From the NCBI GenBank assembly GCA_001179505.1, contig CDMY01000656.1, positions 94,636 to 158,635 on the forward strand: a stretch of DNA of 64,000 nucleotides, read 5' to 3'. The notes below the pieces were generated by a model. That model saw nothing but the letters and a program-made list of their open reading frames with translations, was not told the origin of the DNA and ran no database searches. Both the position numbers and the translations under genes were made by a program. How positions within the stretch are numbered: the stretch's first letter is position 1; each line of letters starts with the position of its first letter. The DNA comes from Vitrella brassicaformis. Taxonomy: Eukaryota; Sar; Vitrellaceae. Positions 32,938-43,942 of the stretch are shown piece by piece.

Positions 32938-35900
32938 CAGCTGTGAGTGTCGGCCATGAGGGGGATCATGGCGAGGAGCAGACGAAAGGCAAAGAGGATG
33001 ACGGCGGAATAAGCCACAGTGGTACACATCTGAAAGGGAGGGAGAGAGGGAAGACACACACACACACACCCAGACTGCACAGCAAGACACATCGCCCGCC
33101 CTCGTGTGTGTGCACTGCAGCGATGGGTCACACCCGAGCCGAGCTGACAAAGGCAGTGGACCTCAACCCAGACAAACACATCTATGAGGTGGGGCGAGGG
33201 CTCAGCAACACTGCCTGCCACTCGTGTGTGATTGTGATGCCTTCTGCGCGTGTGTGCGTCAGGTGAATCTGACGGCGTCCGTGATAGAGTGGGACTATGG
33301 GACGGACAGCAACATCACCGCATGGGCATACAACGGACAGGTGATGGTGATGACAGAGAGCGATGGATGCCCCAGCCGACACACAGACCTGCAGTGTGCT
33401 CTCTCTCTCTCTCTTTTGTTGGTCATCAATCAGGTGCCAGGGCCGTTGCTGGAGGCCTCCCTTGGGGACAGGGTGATCGTTCACTTCCACAACGGCCTGC
33501 CTGAGCCGTCGATGATCCACTGGCACGGCCTGGAGGTGCCCGCCAACATGGACGGCAGCCAACGGGCACAGAAGGAGGTGCCCCCGGGGGGGTACTTCAG
33601 GTATGACTTCACCCTCACGCCGTCCATCTACCACTCGTCCTCGGGGCTGCTGGCCTTCTACCACTCACACTTCAACACACATCAGCAGATTGAGAAGGTG
33701 AGTGACTACGACGGGAGGGACGGCGTGGCGTGAAGGTGCGGACATTTGTAGGGGTGCGTGTTGTTGTGTTGTCCTTCTGTCTGTCTGTCAGGGGCTGCAT
33801 GGCGCGTTCATCGTCCGTGACCCACAAGAGGAGGCCCTGCTCGGTCTCGACAGTCAGCAGTATGACGAGCAGGTGCTCGTCCTCGATGACATACTGCTGG
33901 TACCCTCGCACAACACAACACAGCAGGGGTTTGCGGCCCTGCCCTTCCCACCGTGTGCTCCTTTCTCTCTGTTGCACCCACTGCACAGAACGAGACATCA
34001 GGCCGGCTGCACTCGTTCACACCGTACACCGACGACCCCCACAAGACACTGGAGGAGCTGCACAACGGGCGGGAAGGCAACTTCCTGCTCGTCAACGGCA
34101 GGAGCGCCAAGAGCGGCCTGGGGCGGATGGTCAAGAAGGGCCGCGTGCAGCGGCTGCGCATCCTGAATGCGGCCAACGCGCGGTTCATGCGGCTGAGCCT
34201 GGAGGGAGGGGGGAGTGGGGGTGGGGGCCAGCTATGGCAGGTGGGATCCGACGGGGGGCTGATGGAGGCACCCATACACATCATGCGGGATGAAGACATG
34301 CACATGGACATGGACACCAGGGAGTGGACGCACCACGGGCCAATCCTCCTTACACCAGGTGCGATGGATGGATGGATGGTCTGCATCTCATCTCACGGCG
34401 TGCGTGTCAACAAACATTTGCACGTCTCTGCATGGCATGTGAGTGAGTGTGTGTGCAGGTGAGCGTGTGGATTTGCTGTGGAACCCTCCTGCCGAGTGCG
34501 ACACCGACTGCCCCCGGCTCGTGTGGCACGACATGACACGAGGGAGGATCAAAGCAGCACTCTCAATCAACGGCACCGAACACGACAATGATCAAGAGCA
34601 TGGCCATGATGACGGCAAGATGGCCCACAGCCACAGGAGGTTGAACCTCCTTCGCGGCGGCACCAGTCGCCTGCTGCAAGAAGATGATGAAGAGGACGAG
34701 CAGGACTGCATGATGGACGGCATGAGCGATGGTGAAAGAGATGATGAGATGGCTGGTGCAGCCAGCGACCACGTCCATCATGGCGGAATGGGACGAGGGA
34801 GAGGCCTGCACATGGGGCATATGGGCCAGATGGGGATGGGCGGAGGTGGCCACATGGGCCACATGGGAGGGATGGGCGGCCACCACGACGAAGACGACGA
34901 AGCGGAGGGCACAGATGATCACATCCATCATCACGGCGGCATGGGCGGCATGGGGCTCGGCCATATGGGGAGGAGAGGAGGGCACGGCGGACACATGGGC
35001 GGCGGCGGCGGGATGGGCGGCCATGGGCCTGGTCACGGTCACGACGGCAGCACCGGTGATGATGAGGACGACGGCGGCCACCACATGGGCCCCGGGATGG
35101 GCGGCGGCAAGGGATGCAAATGCCCTCACTGCCGACACGGCCCCTCACACGACCATGGTGGCAGCCCGCATGGCGGACATGGCGGCCACGGGGGTCATGG
35201 GATGGCGCCCGACCCCCATGACGGGCACAAGGCCGACGAATCGCTGATGACCTTTCATGTGGAGGATGGAGGGACGGGGAAGAGTTCTCGGCTGCTAGCT
35301 GCTGGCAGGAAGGCGTTTTCGCCTCCCGCCCGGCTTGTGGAGATACCGCAGCTGGAGATGGACACAGACACGCCGATGCTTCACGTGAGCCACAGACGGG
35401 ACGGCCGGAGAGGCTGTGTGGTGCACTGTGGGGGCTGTGCTGTGTTGTGGTGCAGGTGGAGTATGGGCACTCGATGCCTGAGGGCGAGACGGGTCAGCTG
35501 TCCTTCTGGATGATGTCCAGCGCCGAGGGCGAGCCGCTGCCCAACATGATGCTGACGGCGAGGCAGGCGCCCCACTTCTACGTCAACGACACCGTCATGA
35601 TACACGTCAACAACCCCATGATGGCGTGGCACAACTTCCACATACATGTACGCGACGCGCGGACACAGATGAGACACAGCCGCCATACCACACACACACA
35701 CACACACACGCTCCTCTCCTTTTTGCAGGGCTTCAAGTTTCAGGTCATTGAGGTAGCCCAGTCAAATAGCTCTCACGGCCATGCGCACACCCACGCCACT
35801 GCCGACAACCACACCCACACCCCCGTCATGCACCACATGCCGCCGCCATCCGAGCAGCCACGGCATTGGAAGGACACAGTGGCAGTGCCGCCCAGCTCAT

Positions 35901-36319
35901 CTGTCAAGGCCCTGGTGCACTTCACTGACGAGGGCCGTGCGGGGAAGGTGTCGGCGTTCGGGGCAAAGAGCGAGGGCGAGAGGAGTGGGGGGTGGCTCTT
36001 CCACTGCCATATGCTGGTGAGCACGTGTAGCAAAGATGGCATGGCGAGATGCCTGATGTGTTGTCAATATGTGTGTGTGTGTGTGTGTGTGGGTGTGTGT
36101 GTGGGTGTGTGTGTGGGTGGGTGTGTGTGTGTGCAGGAGCATGCGGCAGCAGGCATGTCTGCTTTTTTCCAGCTGACAGAAAGGGACAATGGCGATGGCG
36201 AGGAGGGGGGAGAGGGGAAAGGGGCGGACGACGGCGGCCACCCTCACGACATGATGGGAGGCATGGATCACGACGGCCACCCTGGGGGCCACCACCACCA
36301 CATGGATATGGGCCTGTAG
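32731..36319 (+). CDS. Secreted multicopper oxidase with a large His/Met-rich insert
   Basis: ATG 32731 (or 32755) opens a signal peptide ([19 protein letters not shown]). Introns at 32819-32940, 33022-33120 and about 33900-33989 join in phase. All four copper-ligand motifs of three-domain multicopper oxidases are present: HWHG (about 33521), YHSH (about 33660), HNFHIHG split by an intron (about 35630 and 35730), and HCHMLEHAAAGM split by an intron (about 36003 and 36137). The latter has the type 1 Cys, flanking His and axial Met. The trinuclear centre and type 1 site therefore look complete. Such enzymes couple one-electron oxidation of phenols, Fe(II) or Cu(I) to reduction of oxygen. A roughly 225-residue Gly/His/Met/Asp-rich insert and a His/Met-rich tail suggest handling of copper or another metal, recalling the Met-rich segment of bacterial CueO. 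The substrate is not determinable. Confidence 0.92.
32819..32940 (+). repeat. Intron with (AC)n(AG)n at the donor and (TG)n at the acceptor
   Basis: This intron starts GTGAAGACACAC with a long AC tract and an AG tract. It ends with some fifteen uninterrupted TG units before TCAG. It is the clearest example of complementary repeats at the two intron ends. The exons join in phase as AALT-VSVGHEG. Confidence 0.8.
34570..35250 (+). other. Gly/His/Met/Asp-rich insert of the multicopper oxidase
   Basis: About 225 residues within one exon. Acidic blocks (QEDDEEDEQD, TGDDEDDGG) alternate with HMGHMGQMGMGG-type and GGHGGHGGHG-type repeats, and there is a single CKCPHC metal-type knuckle at about 35117. 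His, Met, Cys and Asp are all good metal ligands. The insert lies between the second and third cupredoxin domains. Its repeats look generated by slippage of GGC/CAT/ATG units. Confidence 0.85.
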
Positions 36320-37419
36320 ATAGATGTGTGCGTATGTGTCTGTACGCACCGACACCTCACCCTCTGTCAATACCATCGACCTGATACCTGACTTGTCCGT
36401 CCTCGCTCAGCGGGGCGTTAGCTGTAGCTCTAGAGGGGTGATACTGTATGTGTGATGCGCGCATCTGGGGCTTGTGCGCACGCATTTTTGTAGTGAGTCC
36501 GCAGGGCAGACGCGGGAAAGTGTTTTGGTGCATAGCCTCCATTCATGTGTTCAACCGTATGGCTGCATGGATGGATGCGCTGCACACACACGAGGGTGCA
36601 TGCCATGCCATGCCGGCTCTGAAGGGGCTGAGAGAGAGGCGGTGTGCCCTGTTTGTTGGTCTGTGTGCACACGTGTGTGTGTTTGGTGGGCTGACCGACT
36701 GCATGTCTCTGTGCACGTCCGTGTGTGGGATTGATTAGTGGCTGAGGCGGTGTGTCAGGCGCGGTGCGAGCAAAGCTCCAAAATGGCCGGCCGGCCGGCC
36801 GGCTGCACTTGATTCATGGTGTACACAACGTTCCAGGTGATTTAATCAGAAGAGGAGACACGAGCTCGTGTGTTCGTCATGTCATTCATGTGCTTTGTGT
36901 CTTGTGTTTCTGCAGACAGGCAAGGCAGCACACACGAGCGGCTGTGGACGTCTACGACGAACAGCCTAGCCTCTTTAGGTAGAGCGACTCGGCTGCGTTC
37001 CATTTGTGTGCACATGCACCTCTTTATTTCATTTAATTAGTCAGGACTAATTGCAGGTATGAAATCCCATACACACGCAGTCACACACACACACACTCAC
37101 TCACTCCGGGAGTCAGAATGCCATCCATCCATCCATCGATCGACTGTAATCGACAGACAAAAGGGGAAAGCACCGCACACGCACGTACGCCTCGTTGTCC
37201 GTCGACTGACTGCACAGCTAGACTTGGTTGCTATTAGCGAGGGGCTGAAAAACGCCCTCTGGCTCACGCATCGATCGCATCGACCACTGCTCTGCTGCTA
37301 CTGCTACTGCTGCCGATCGATCTGATCTACCCTTGTAGCCAGCTAGCTAGACACCCCAGCCCTCCCTCCACCTACACAGCGACACCCACCCATCCCCCTC
37401 TTGGCTCGGCTCGGCTCAT
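36320..37419. other. Intergenic, convergent 3' ends; (GGCC)n palindrome
   Basis: This lies between the oxidase stop and the DnaJ stop. No convincing coding sequence is seen. A run of four to five GGCC units (about 36785-36803) is self-complementary. AC repeats occur at about 37084-37100 and CATC repeats at about 37122-37137. No RNA gene is recognised. Confidence 0.6.
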
Positions 37420-38739
37420 CTATTTGAATGCCTCCCTGACGAGTTCCTTCTGCTTCTTGGTGAGTTTGTCGGGGAACTTGATGTGAAAGGTGATGAGCAG
37501 GTCGCCGAATGAGCCCTCCTTGCCGCCCCGCACGGGCATGCCCTTGCCCTTGACCGTCATGGTCTCGCCGTGGTCCGTCACGTCGTCCTTCTTGAGCGGG
37601 AAATCCTTGCCGTCCAGGTGCCGGAACTGAGTCTCGAAGCCCACCAGGGCGTCGAGCAACGGAATCTCCACCGTCGTCAGCAAGTCGTTGCCGCGACGCA
37701 CAAACCTGACAGACAGGCCAACGGACAAAAGAGAGACGGAGAGAGAGTGATGGAATTATGTGTGTGTGTTGGTGTGTGTACCTGTCGTGCTGTGTTTCGG
37801 TAACGACAAAGTTGAGGTCTCCCGGCTCGTATCCGACTTTGTGGTCGGCGACGCCCTCGAAGGTGATGGTGTCGCCGCTGGTCATGCCGGCCTCGACATA
37901 GGCGGTGAGGAGCACGGGCTCCTCCTCAGTCTGGCCCTTGGGACAGGCCTTGCACTTTTTCTTCCATGCCTTGCCCGGCCCCACACAGCTGTCGTCCTGC
38001 ATCTGGTTCTGCACAATGAAGCCCGGCCCCATCTGCTGCGTCACCACCCGCAGTCCCGCCCCCTGGCAGTCGCGCCGGTCCACCGTGCACTCGTCCACGT
38101 TGACACACAGCACCTGCCGACGATAGGTGACGTGGAAGAGCTCCCCGAAGTAGAGCTGCTCCAAGGTCACACGCAACTTCATGTCCAGATTAGGCGTCTT
38201 CTCCTTCTCGCCCCTACATAAACAGAGAGGACGGTTGGTGTGATGATTGATCTGGTCTCTGTGTCTGAGGGTACCTGCCCTTCCGTCTCCTGCCGCCGCC
38301 GAAGCCGAAAGCAGAGAAGATGTCAAAAGGGTCCATGTGGCCTGACACATACACCAACACCACACACATGGGCTGCACTGCACTGCCTTGGACTGCCCTC
38401 GCTAAGCCACTCACTCTCTTGGTGCTGCTGCTTGAGTCCCTCCTCCCCGTGGTTGTCGTAGATGCTGCGCTTCTCATCGTCCGACAGTATCTCGTAGGCC
38501 TCGGCGATCTCTGCGAACTTCTTGCTGGCCTCCTTCTCGGGGTTCTTGTCGGGATGGTACTTCATCGACAGCTTCCGATACGCCTTCTTGATCTCGCTGG
38601 CGCTGCTCTCCTTCTTGACGCCGAGGATCTTGTAAAAGTCGCGGCCGCACTGGCTGAGCGTGGCGGACAGCAGCACGATCAGCGGCAGCAGGAGGGAGAC
38701 GAGCCATGGTGGACAGGCTATAGATCTCGACGGAAACAT
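37420..38739 (-). CDS. ER-luminal DnaJ/Hsp40 co-chaperone (ERdj3/DNAJB11- or Scj1-like)
   Basis: ATG 38737-38739 starts a signal peptide ([19 protein letters not shown]). A J domain follows at once: [21 protein letters not shown], with the catalytic HPD in KYHPDKNP and [15 protein letters not shown] Phe/Gly-rich linker ([12 protein letters not shown]) comes next. The substrate-binding beta domains begin [17 protein letters not shown], with a degenerate Cys module ([16 protein letters not shown]). They continue with [34 protein letters not shown] and HLDGKDFPL. The order and the atypical zinc module match ER Hsp40s that deliver unfolded clients to BiP and stimulate its ATPase. No KDEL-type tail is visible; the protein ends REAFK. 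The stop is at 37420-37422. The intron at about 37710-37780 again has AC near the donor. Confidence 0.9.
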
Positions 38740-39144
38740 CTTCCGTAGGCTACTGCAGAGGCTGCCAGCTGCGATATATTGCGACCCTTCTCCACGTCAC
38801 TTACAAGCTCGCATGTGGAGAGGAACGAAGAAAAAGGAGCAGAGAGTTCATCATATCCCAGCATAATATTATGTCATTCAGAGATGAGTCATTCATTCTG
38901 TCACGGTTTGCTTTCCATGGACAAGTCGGCCCGGATATATATCCCACATACACCCCCTGCAATGTGACACCCACACAAGGCAAGGCAGCCAGCCATATTG
39001 ATTGACTGACTGACACAGGCCGAAACGGAAAGACGGCGCCGCAGCCAAACACACGGACGGGAAGGCAATGAGTGTACCCATATACACAGCCAGTCAGTCA
39101 GCCAGCCAGCCAGCCATCCTCTCTCCCTCCAACCAGCACCGTCG
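38740..39144. promoter_or_regulatory. Upstream region of the DnaJ gene
   Basis: No gene is seen. It holds AGCTCGCA at 38806-38813, which is the reverse complement of the 8-mer found in other 5' intervals, about 70 bases upstream of the DnaJ ATG. The 3' end of the F-box-like gene abuts at 39145. Short CAGT/CAGC repeats lie at about 39090-39115. Confidence 0.45.
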
Positions 39145-40623
39145 CTACACCGCGTAACCTGACACGCAAAACCCGAGAAAACAATCGGTGCGAGAACTTT
39201 TGTTCAGTGATTGCTGGGTGCCTTGCTCCCTCACCCATCTATCGGTCGAAGATGCTCCGCGCAACAGCGGTCCCCAGCGGCACACGGGCCAGTCGGTGGT
39301 CACTGGATGGCGGTCCTTGAACGCCTCACCCGCACCAGCCACGGGCGGCTCAGTCGTGTAGACAGTGACGCCCACTGCACTCACACAAACGAAAAACAAG
39401 GGTGTGAGTGCTCCGTTTTGGGCTGTGCTGTCCAGTGCCATGCCTACCAGGGTCATCGACCATCGGCAGCTCCACAAGTCGGATCCACGCGACGAAGGCA
39501 TGGCTGGCGTCCGTCAACACGAGCCGACGGTACCAGTTGACATCGTCGTTGGAGGCGTTGAGGAAGGCGGTGGTGCTGCTGCATCCCGCCACTGGTGCGT
39601 GGGGGGACTGCGTCATCAGGTTGTGCAGCCGATGGTTCTCCACATGCCTGACCACAACACCAGAGCCCGGCCCGCAGACACGGCATCACCGAGCGACACA
39701 CGGTAATTAGGCTGAGGGCCCCATTCACCTTTCTATAATGTTTCTCGTTCTGTTGATTTGAGGATTGTACTCAAATTTGGAAACCACACGATCAGGACGA
39801 TGTCCGTGACGGACGACGACAGAGATGAGATGCCGCAACCATGCATCTCCACCCAGCGGTACCCCGGCCGATAAGTCATATTGATCATGGCCGGCGGATC
39901 ATCCTGCTGCTGGTGTGGGTTGTACCGAAGGGGCGGGTCGACGACCATCGACTCCCGGAACCACTCGAGGGTCTTGCCGCCGACGTTGATGTGGCGGCCT
40001 ACGATCTTGTGGTGGGCCAAAACACGCGCATCCGCCAGAAACGCCTGCAGACACACCGGCCAGAAGAGGAAAAGGAGTTCAACGGTCATTCATCCTGCCT
40101 CCGTTCTTACCGTTTTGTTTGCGTACTGGTGGACGTCAGCAGCCGTGACGGTGAGGGGCAGCTGGCAACACCCACACTGCCCCGCCAGCTCAATCGCCCT
40201 ACCCATCTTGCCCCAGCCCCCCGCATCCACCACACACATGGCCGCCAGCAGGTCCGCCACACCCATTTCCTGCTCATCGAACCGCAGAAACTCCACCGTT
40301 GTCTGCCCATTGACTACGCGCCGCAGCCCCGCCTGTGTGCTGAGGGCGTAGCTGAGCCGCTGCCGCAGCTGGGCCGCCTTGAAGAGTGCTCTGAGCCATC
40401 TGGATGTGCTTCTGAGGCGCATGATGTCGTCAAGGCTGAGCAGGAAGAAGCTGCGCCTCCCGACGCAGAGGTATGTCACGGGATTCTGCTGCTCCTCCTG
40501 CTCCTGTTGCTGCTGCTGTTGTTGCTGTGGCTGCTGTTGCTGTTGCTGCTGTTGGTGTGGTTGAGGGTTCTTGGGGCGCCACACCAGCCGCCGCCGGTTC
40601 TTGTGCGTGTGATGATGCTGCAT
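39145..40623 (-). CDS. F-box-like protein with a poly-Gln N-terminus
   Basis: ATG 40621-40623 begins MQHHHTHKNRRRLVWRPK, followed by two poly-Gln runs encoded by CAG/CAA repeats (about 40500-40560). Next comes FFLLSLDDIMRLRSTSRWLR, which fits the Leu-x-x-Leu core of an F-box. Then follow QTTVEFLRFDEQEMGVADLL, a second exon (about 39790-40045) with RHINVGGKTLEWFRESMVV and YRWVEMHGCGISSLSSSV, and a third exon with DDVNWYRRLVLTDASHAF. The last exon runs from VGVTVYTTEPPV to the stop at 39145. Exons 2-3 join in phase only if a GTTTCC donor is used after IVLIV. If the F-box call is right it would recruit substrates to an SCF ubiquitin ligase. The C-terminal domain is unrecognised. Confidence 0.55.
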
Positions 40624-40803
40624 CGCGACTTACTGAGACGAACCTCGATGAACCCAATGAGGCATCGGGCCGATGCGATACTTCTACGAGGCGGCAGCTT
40701 TTGCGAAGGCAATCCACTCGAAAGCTCGCATAATGCGGAGAAGGGAAAGGACGAAGGAGGAGGGGCTGTTGGTAGGCAGTTCACTTTTGAGTAAGTTTGT
40801 GCG
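40624..40803. promoter_or_regulatory. Divergent promoter F-box-like / RING genes (180 bases)
   Basis: Head-to-head interval containing AGCTCGCA at 40723-40730, 74 bases upstream of the RING ATG. No TATA box is evident. Sharing of a promoter by two ubiquitin-ligase-type genes is suggestive of co-expression, but this is inference. Confidence 0.45.
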
Positions 40804-43800
40804 ATGGGCGCGTCAGCATCCTCAGTCAACAGCGGCAGCCTCGCCACCTCCGCCATCCTGGGGCTGGAGAGCTCCGTGGCGACGGCCCAGGCAGCTGCTG
40901 GAGGGGATCCAGCCGCCCTCAACGCTTTCCTGCGAACAGTAATCAATCGAGGCTCTGCCGTGTCAAATGCCGCTGCAATCACGGTAGCAACACACGCCGC
41001 ACCACAGACACAGAGGGGAGGTATCGCAGCACGCCTGAATCTGTGTGTTCTCCCATCAGGTATCTCGCGGCCTCTCGCCGTTGCTGGCCACATCTGACGT
41101 GGGCTTTGCGGCGCTGCTTGCGCAGATAGAGCGGGAGCGCCGCGACGGCAACGACGAGGGGGAGTACGAGGATGATGAGTACCCCGACAGGGTGGGGCAG
41201 GCGTCCCCATGGCGGACGCGGCTGAAGCCCAAACTGGTCGATGGGTGGGAGGGGCCGGCGGGCGAGTTCCGCTGCCCCATTTGCCTGGACCTCATGGAAC
41301 ATCCGGTCATCACACCCTGCAAGTGAGCGGCAGGGAATGGGGAGGGAGGGAGGGAGGTGAGGCTGGGATCGTCTGTATGTGTGTGTGCGTGTGGGGCTGG
41401 CTGTGTGTTTCAATCAGGCATCTGTTTTGCGGCAACTGTTTGCTGACGGCCCTGTTGCGTCAGTCGGTGTGTCCGCTGTGCCGCGCCACGGCCTTCGTGG
41501 TGCAGCTGCAGCTGCTGCGCACAGATGCCACCAAGGACTCACAGGCCCTCTGGAAGGCATACAGTGCACTGAAGGTACGCCACAATCACCCCACCCACAC
41601 ACCCCATTCTACTGCACACGATGGATTTTGTTCTATGTCACAGGTGGAGTGTCCCCAGTGTTCATGGCGCGGCCCCCTCGCCGACTGGCCGACCCACCGC
41701 ACACACCGCCGGTCCATCCTGTCATTCACCAAGCGGGCGTCATCCCCCGACTCCCACAACAAGTGCCAGTGCTGCAGATGCACACAGGCGCGCATCCATT
41801 CGCGCAGCAGCAAGCGAGAGGACGGTGAGCCGGGGTCGCCTGTGGGCGGCAAGTTCGTGCGTCAGCCGCTGCCAACTGGAGCTGGGGAGGGGGAGGGAGA
41901 GAGGGAGAGGGTGGTGGTGGATATGGATGAGAGGCCGGAGGGTCCTGTGGAGCGGCTGCTGGCGTGGCTGGGCAAGCGGCCTTTTGTCAAGGCATCCAGG
42001 TAAGTTACGTGGTTCAGAGAATGAGTGGGCTGAGAATGTCTGTGTTCTCGATGCGCCCGTCTTGGTGTGTGGGTGTCTTCTGTCGCATGCGACGGACGAT
42101 AGGCTGATGGTTGTGTCGCATCGCATGGAGAATCCCGCCGGGGCTATCGGCGGGTTTATTCTAGGGTCACAGATCAGCCACACCCAGGTGAGCAGATCCA
42201 AACCGACACACATCGACAGACTCATGCACCCTCCTCACATGTGATCAGGCCGTGTTGGAGCTTCAGCTAGATGCCGCCAGCCGCCCGTCGTCACCCACAG
42301 ATGGTACCCAGAAGGCCGTCACCTGGTACGCACAAGACACACACACACACTCTCAAGACACACGCGCAGCCTCCCGGACCCTGTGTGTGTCAGGTATCTG
42401 AGCCTGGAGCTGTTCATTGACGAGGGTCTGAAGTGGTGGGTGGGTCGCGAGTTCCCCGAGCTCCGCCCGTCGGCCTCCACGCTGACCATCTACGACAACC
42501 TCAGTCTGGACTGCGCGGCGCTCGTGGCCTTCGTGGTGGAGACGCGGGACCGCCCATACTCACTGCTCGACTGGAACTGCCAGACATTCGTCAACAAACT
42601 CAAGCGTGTCGCACGTGAGTGAGACTCAGCCCTGCACCCCTGCCCCCCACCCACATGAGCACCTCTGCTGCGTGTGTGTGTGTTGGCTCAGAGGTGGCTG
42701 AGATGCGTTGCACCATCCAGTCCATCCCCCGCCCCTTCAGCCGCGCCACCCAGCTGCTGCCGCTCCTCAACTCGTTCGCATCCTCGGGCATCATCCCAAC
42801 CCAACTAGACCTTCAGACTGCTGCTGGCGGCACTGTGCGAGCCACCCAACAGCCGGCGACTTCTGCTACGGTGGCCGCTCGTGTGGGGAAGGTGTCGCTG
42901 TGTCTTTACCCCACAGAGGACCGCAATCGGCAGTCACTCAGGCCCGCCGCCCAGCTCACTCGAGGCGTGATGGACGTCATCACGCGGGCATTGGCGGGCG
43001 CGGCAGCCAGCGCCGAGCGAATCCGATCCACAGTGACGGCACCCACATCGGCCGATGCGGAGCAGGATGACACTGGTGGTGAGCCGCCGCAGCACCAGCC
43101 GTCGTCGGCCATGATGAGTGCCCACGAGGATGAAGACAACGTGTCGGTGACTTCCTCCATGTGTATATCGGCGAGGAGCGCACGGTCGGAGGCCTTCAGC
43201 GGGCGGCAGGTGGCACTCAGATACGACACACTGCCGGTGAGGGAGGCAAGGAGCCGAGAGAGAAGAAGGGAAGGGAAAAACGAACGACATCCACCACGAG
43301 GATCTCTCTTCTGTATCTGTCTGCCTGTCTGTCTGTCTGCTTCCAGGTGGTTGTTCTGGAGCTGCAGTCGACCTCCCCCCTCCCACCGCCCCCCTCCTCT
43401 CCCCACCGCAGCACCAGTGTGGCACCAACCCCCTTCACGCCCTCACCCTCCACCGCCACCTCCAGCAGCAGCCACGGCCACAAGTACATCACCCATGGCT
43501 ACCTCAGCCTTGAGTTTAGGTCCGACAGCGGCCTCTTTTGGCACGTCTACGCCGACAAGCCACAGGCGCTGCGATCATCGGAGCTCGGCGAGGGGAATGG
43601 TGTGTCAGTGGACGGGGGGTACCCAAAGGTGGCCACGTGCGAGACCGATTTCGGCGTCGGGAAGCTGGTCGACTATCTGGAAGGCATCGAAGAGAAAGAG
43701 GTGCCTGAGCGGACGGGACAATGGGTGCACATGTCACATCCTGCCTGGCTGCATCTCTGCTTTGCGTGTGGTGTGTTGGTGTGTGTCAGTATCATCCGGT

Positions 43801-43942
43801 TCACTGGAGTTCCTGGTCATTTCTCGAGGGACTTCTCACGCACTGCTGCCCCGCACAGGCAGCCGACCTGTTGGCGGCCGAGTTCGGCTCATCAGATGAT
43901 GCCTCAGAGGGGCCACACACCGCCAGACAGACAACTATCTGA
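40804..43942 (+). CDS. RING-finger protein with a duplicated LRAT/PPPDE-like C-terminal domain
   Basis: ATG 40804 gives MGASASSV, a good N-myristoylation site (Gly2, Ser6). A C3HC4 RING follows across an intron: CPICLDLMEHPVITPC, then HLFCGNCL and CPLCR (about 41272-41485). Next is a TRAF-like CPQCSWRG...HRTH knuckle (about 41650-41705), so E3 ubiquitin-ligase activity is likely. The C-terminal half has two related units. Unit 1 has AVLELQ (about 42249), YLSLELFIDEGLKWWVG and YSLLDWNCQTFVNKL (Cys codon 42578-42580). Unit 2 has VVVLELQ (about 43347), THGYLSLEFRSDSGLFWHVY and YHPVHWSSWSFLEGLL. The N-C-x-x-F end resembles the active-site Cys of LRAT, PPPDE or NlpC/P60-type folds. An acidic Ser-rich linker separates the units. 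The stop is TGA 43940-43942. Membrane anchorage by myristate is inferred. Confidence 0.8.

Noticed and set aside
34563-35148. Reverse-strand frames across the oxidase His/Met insert
   Set aside because: They are antisense of repetitive GGC/CAT/ATG codons. The plus frame is continuous with the oxidase domains.
36785-36803. (GGCC)n run as a possible functional hairpin or origin
   Set aside because: It is only four to five units long, with no flanking structure. It is treated as simple sequence.
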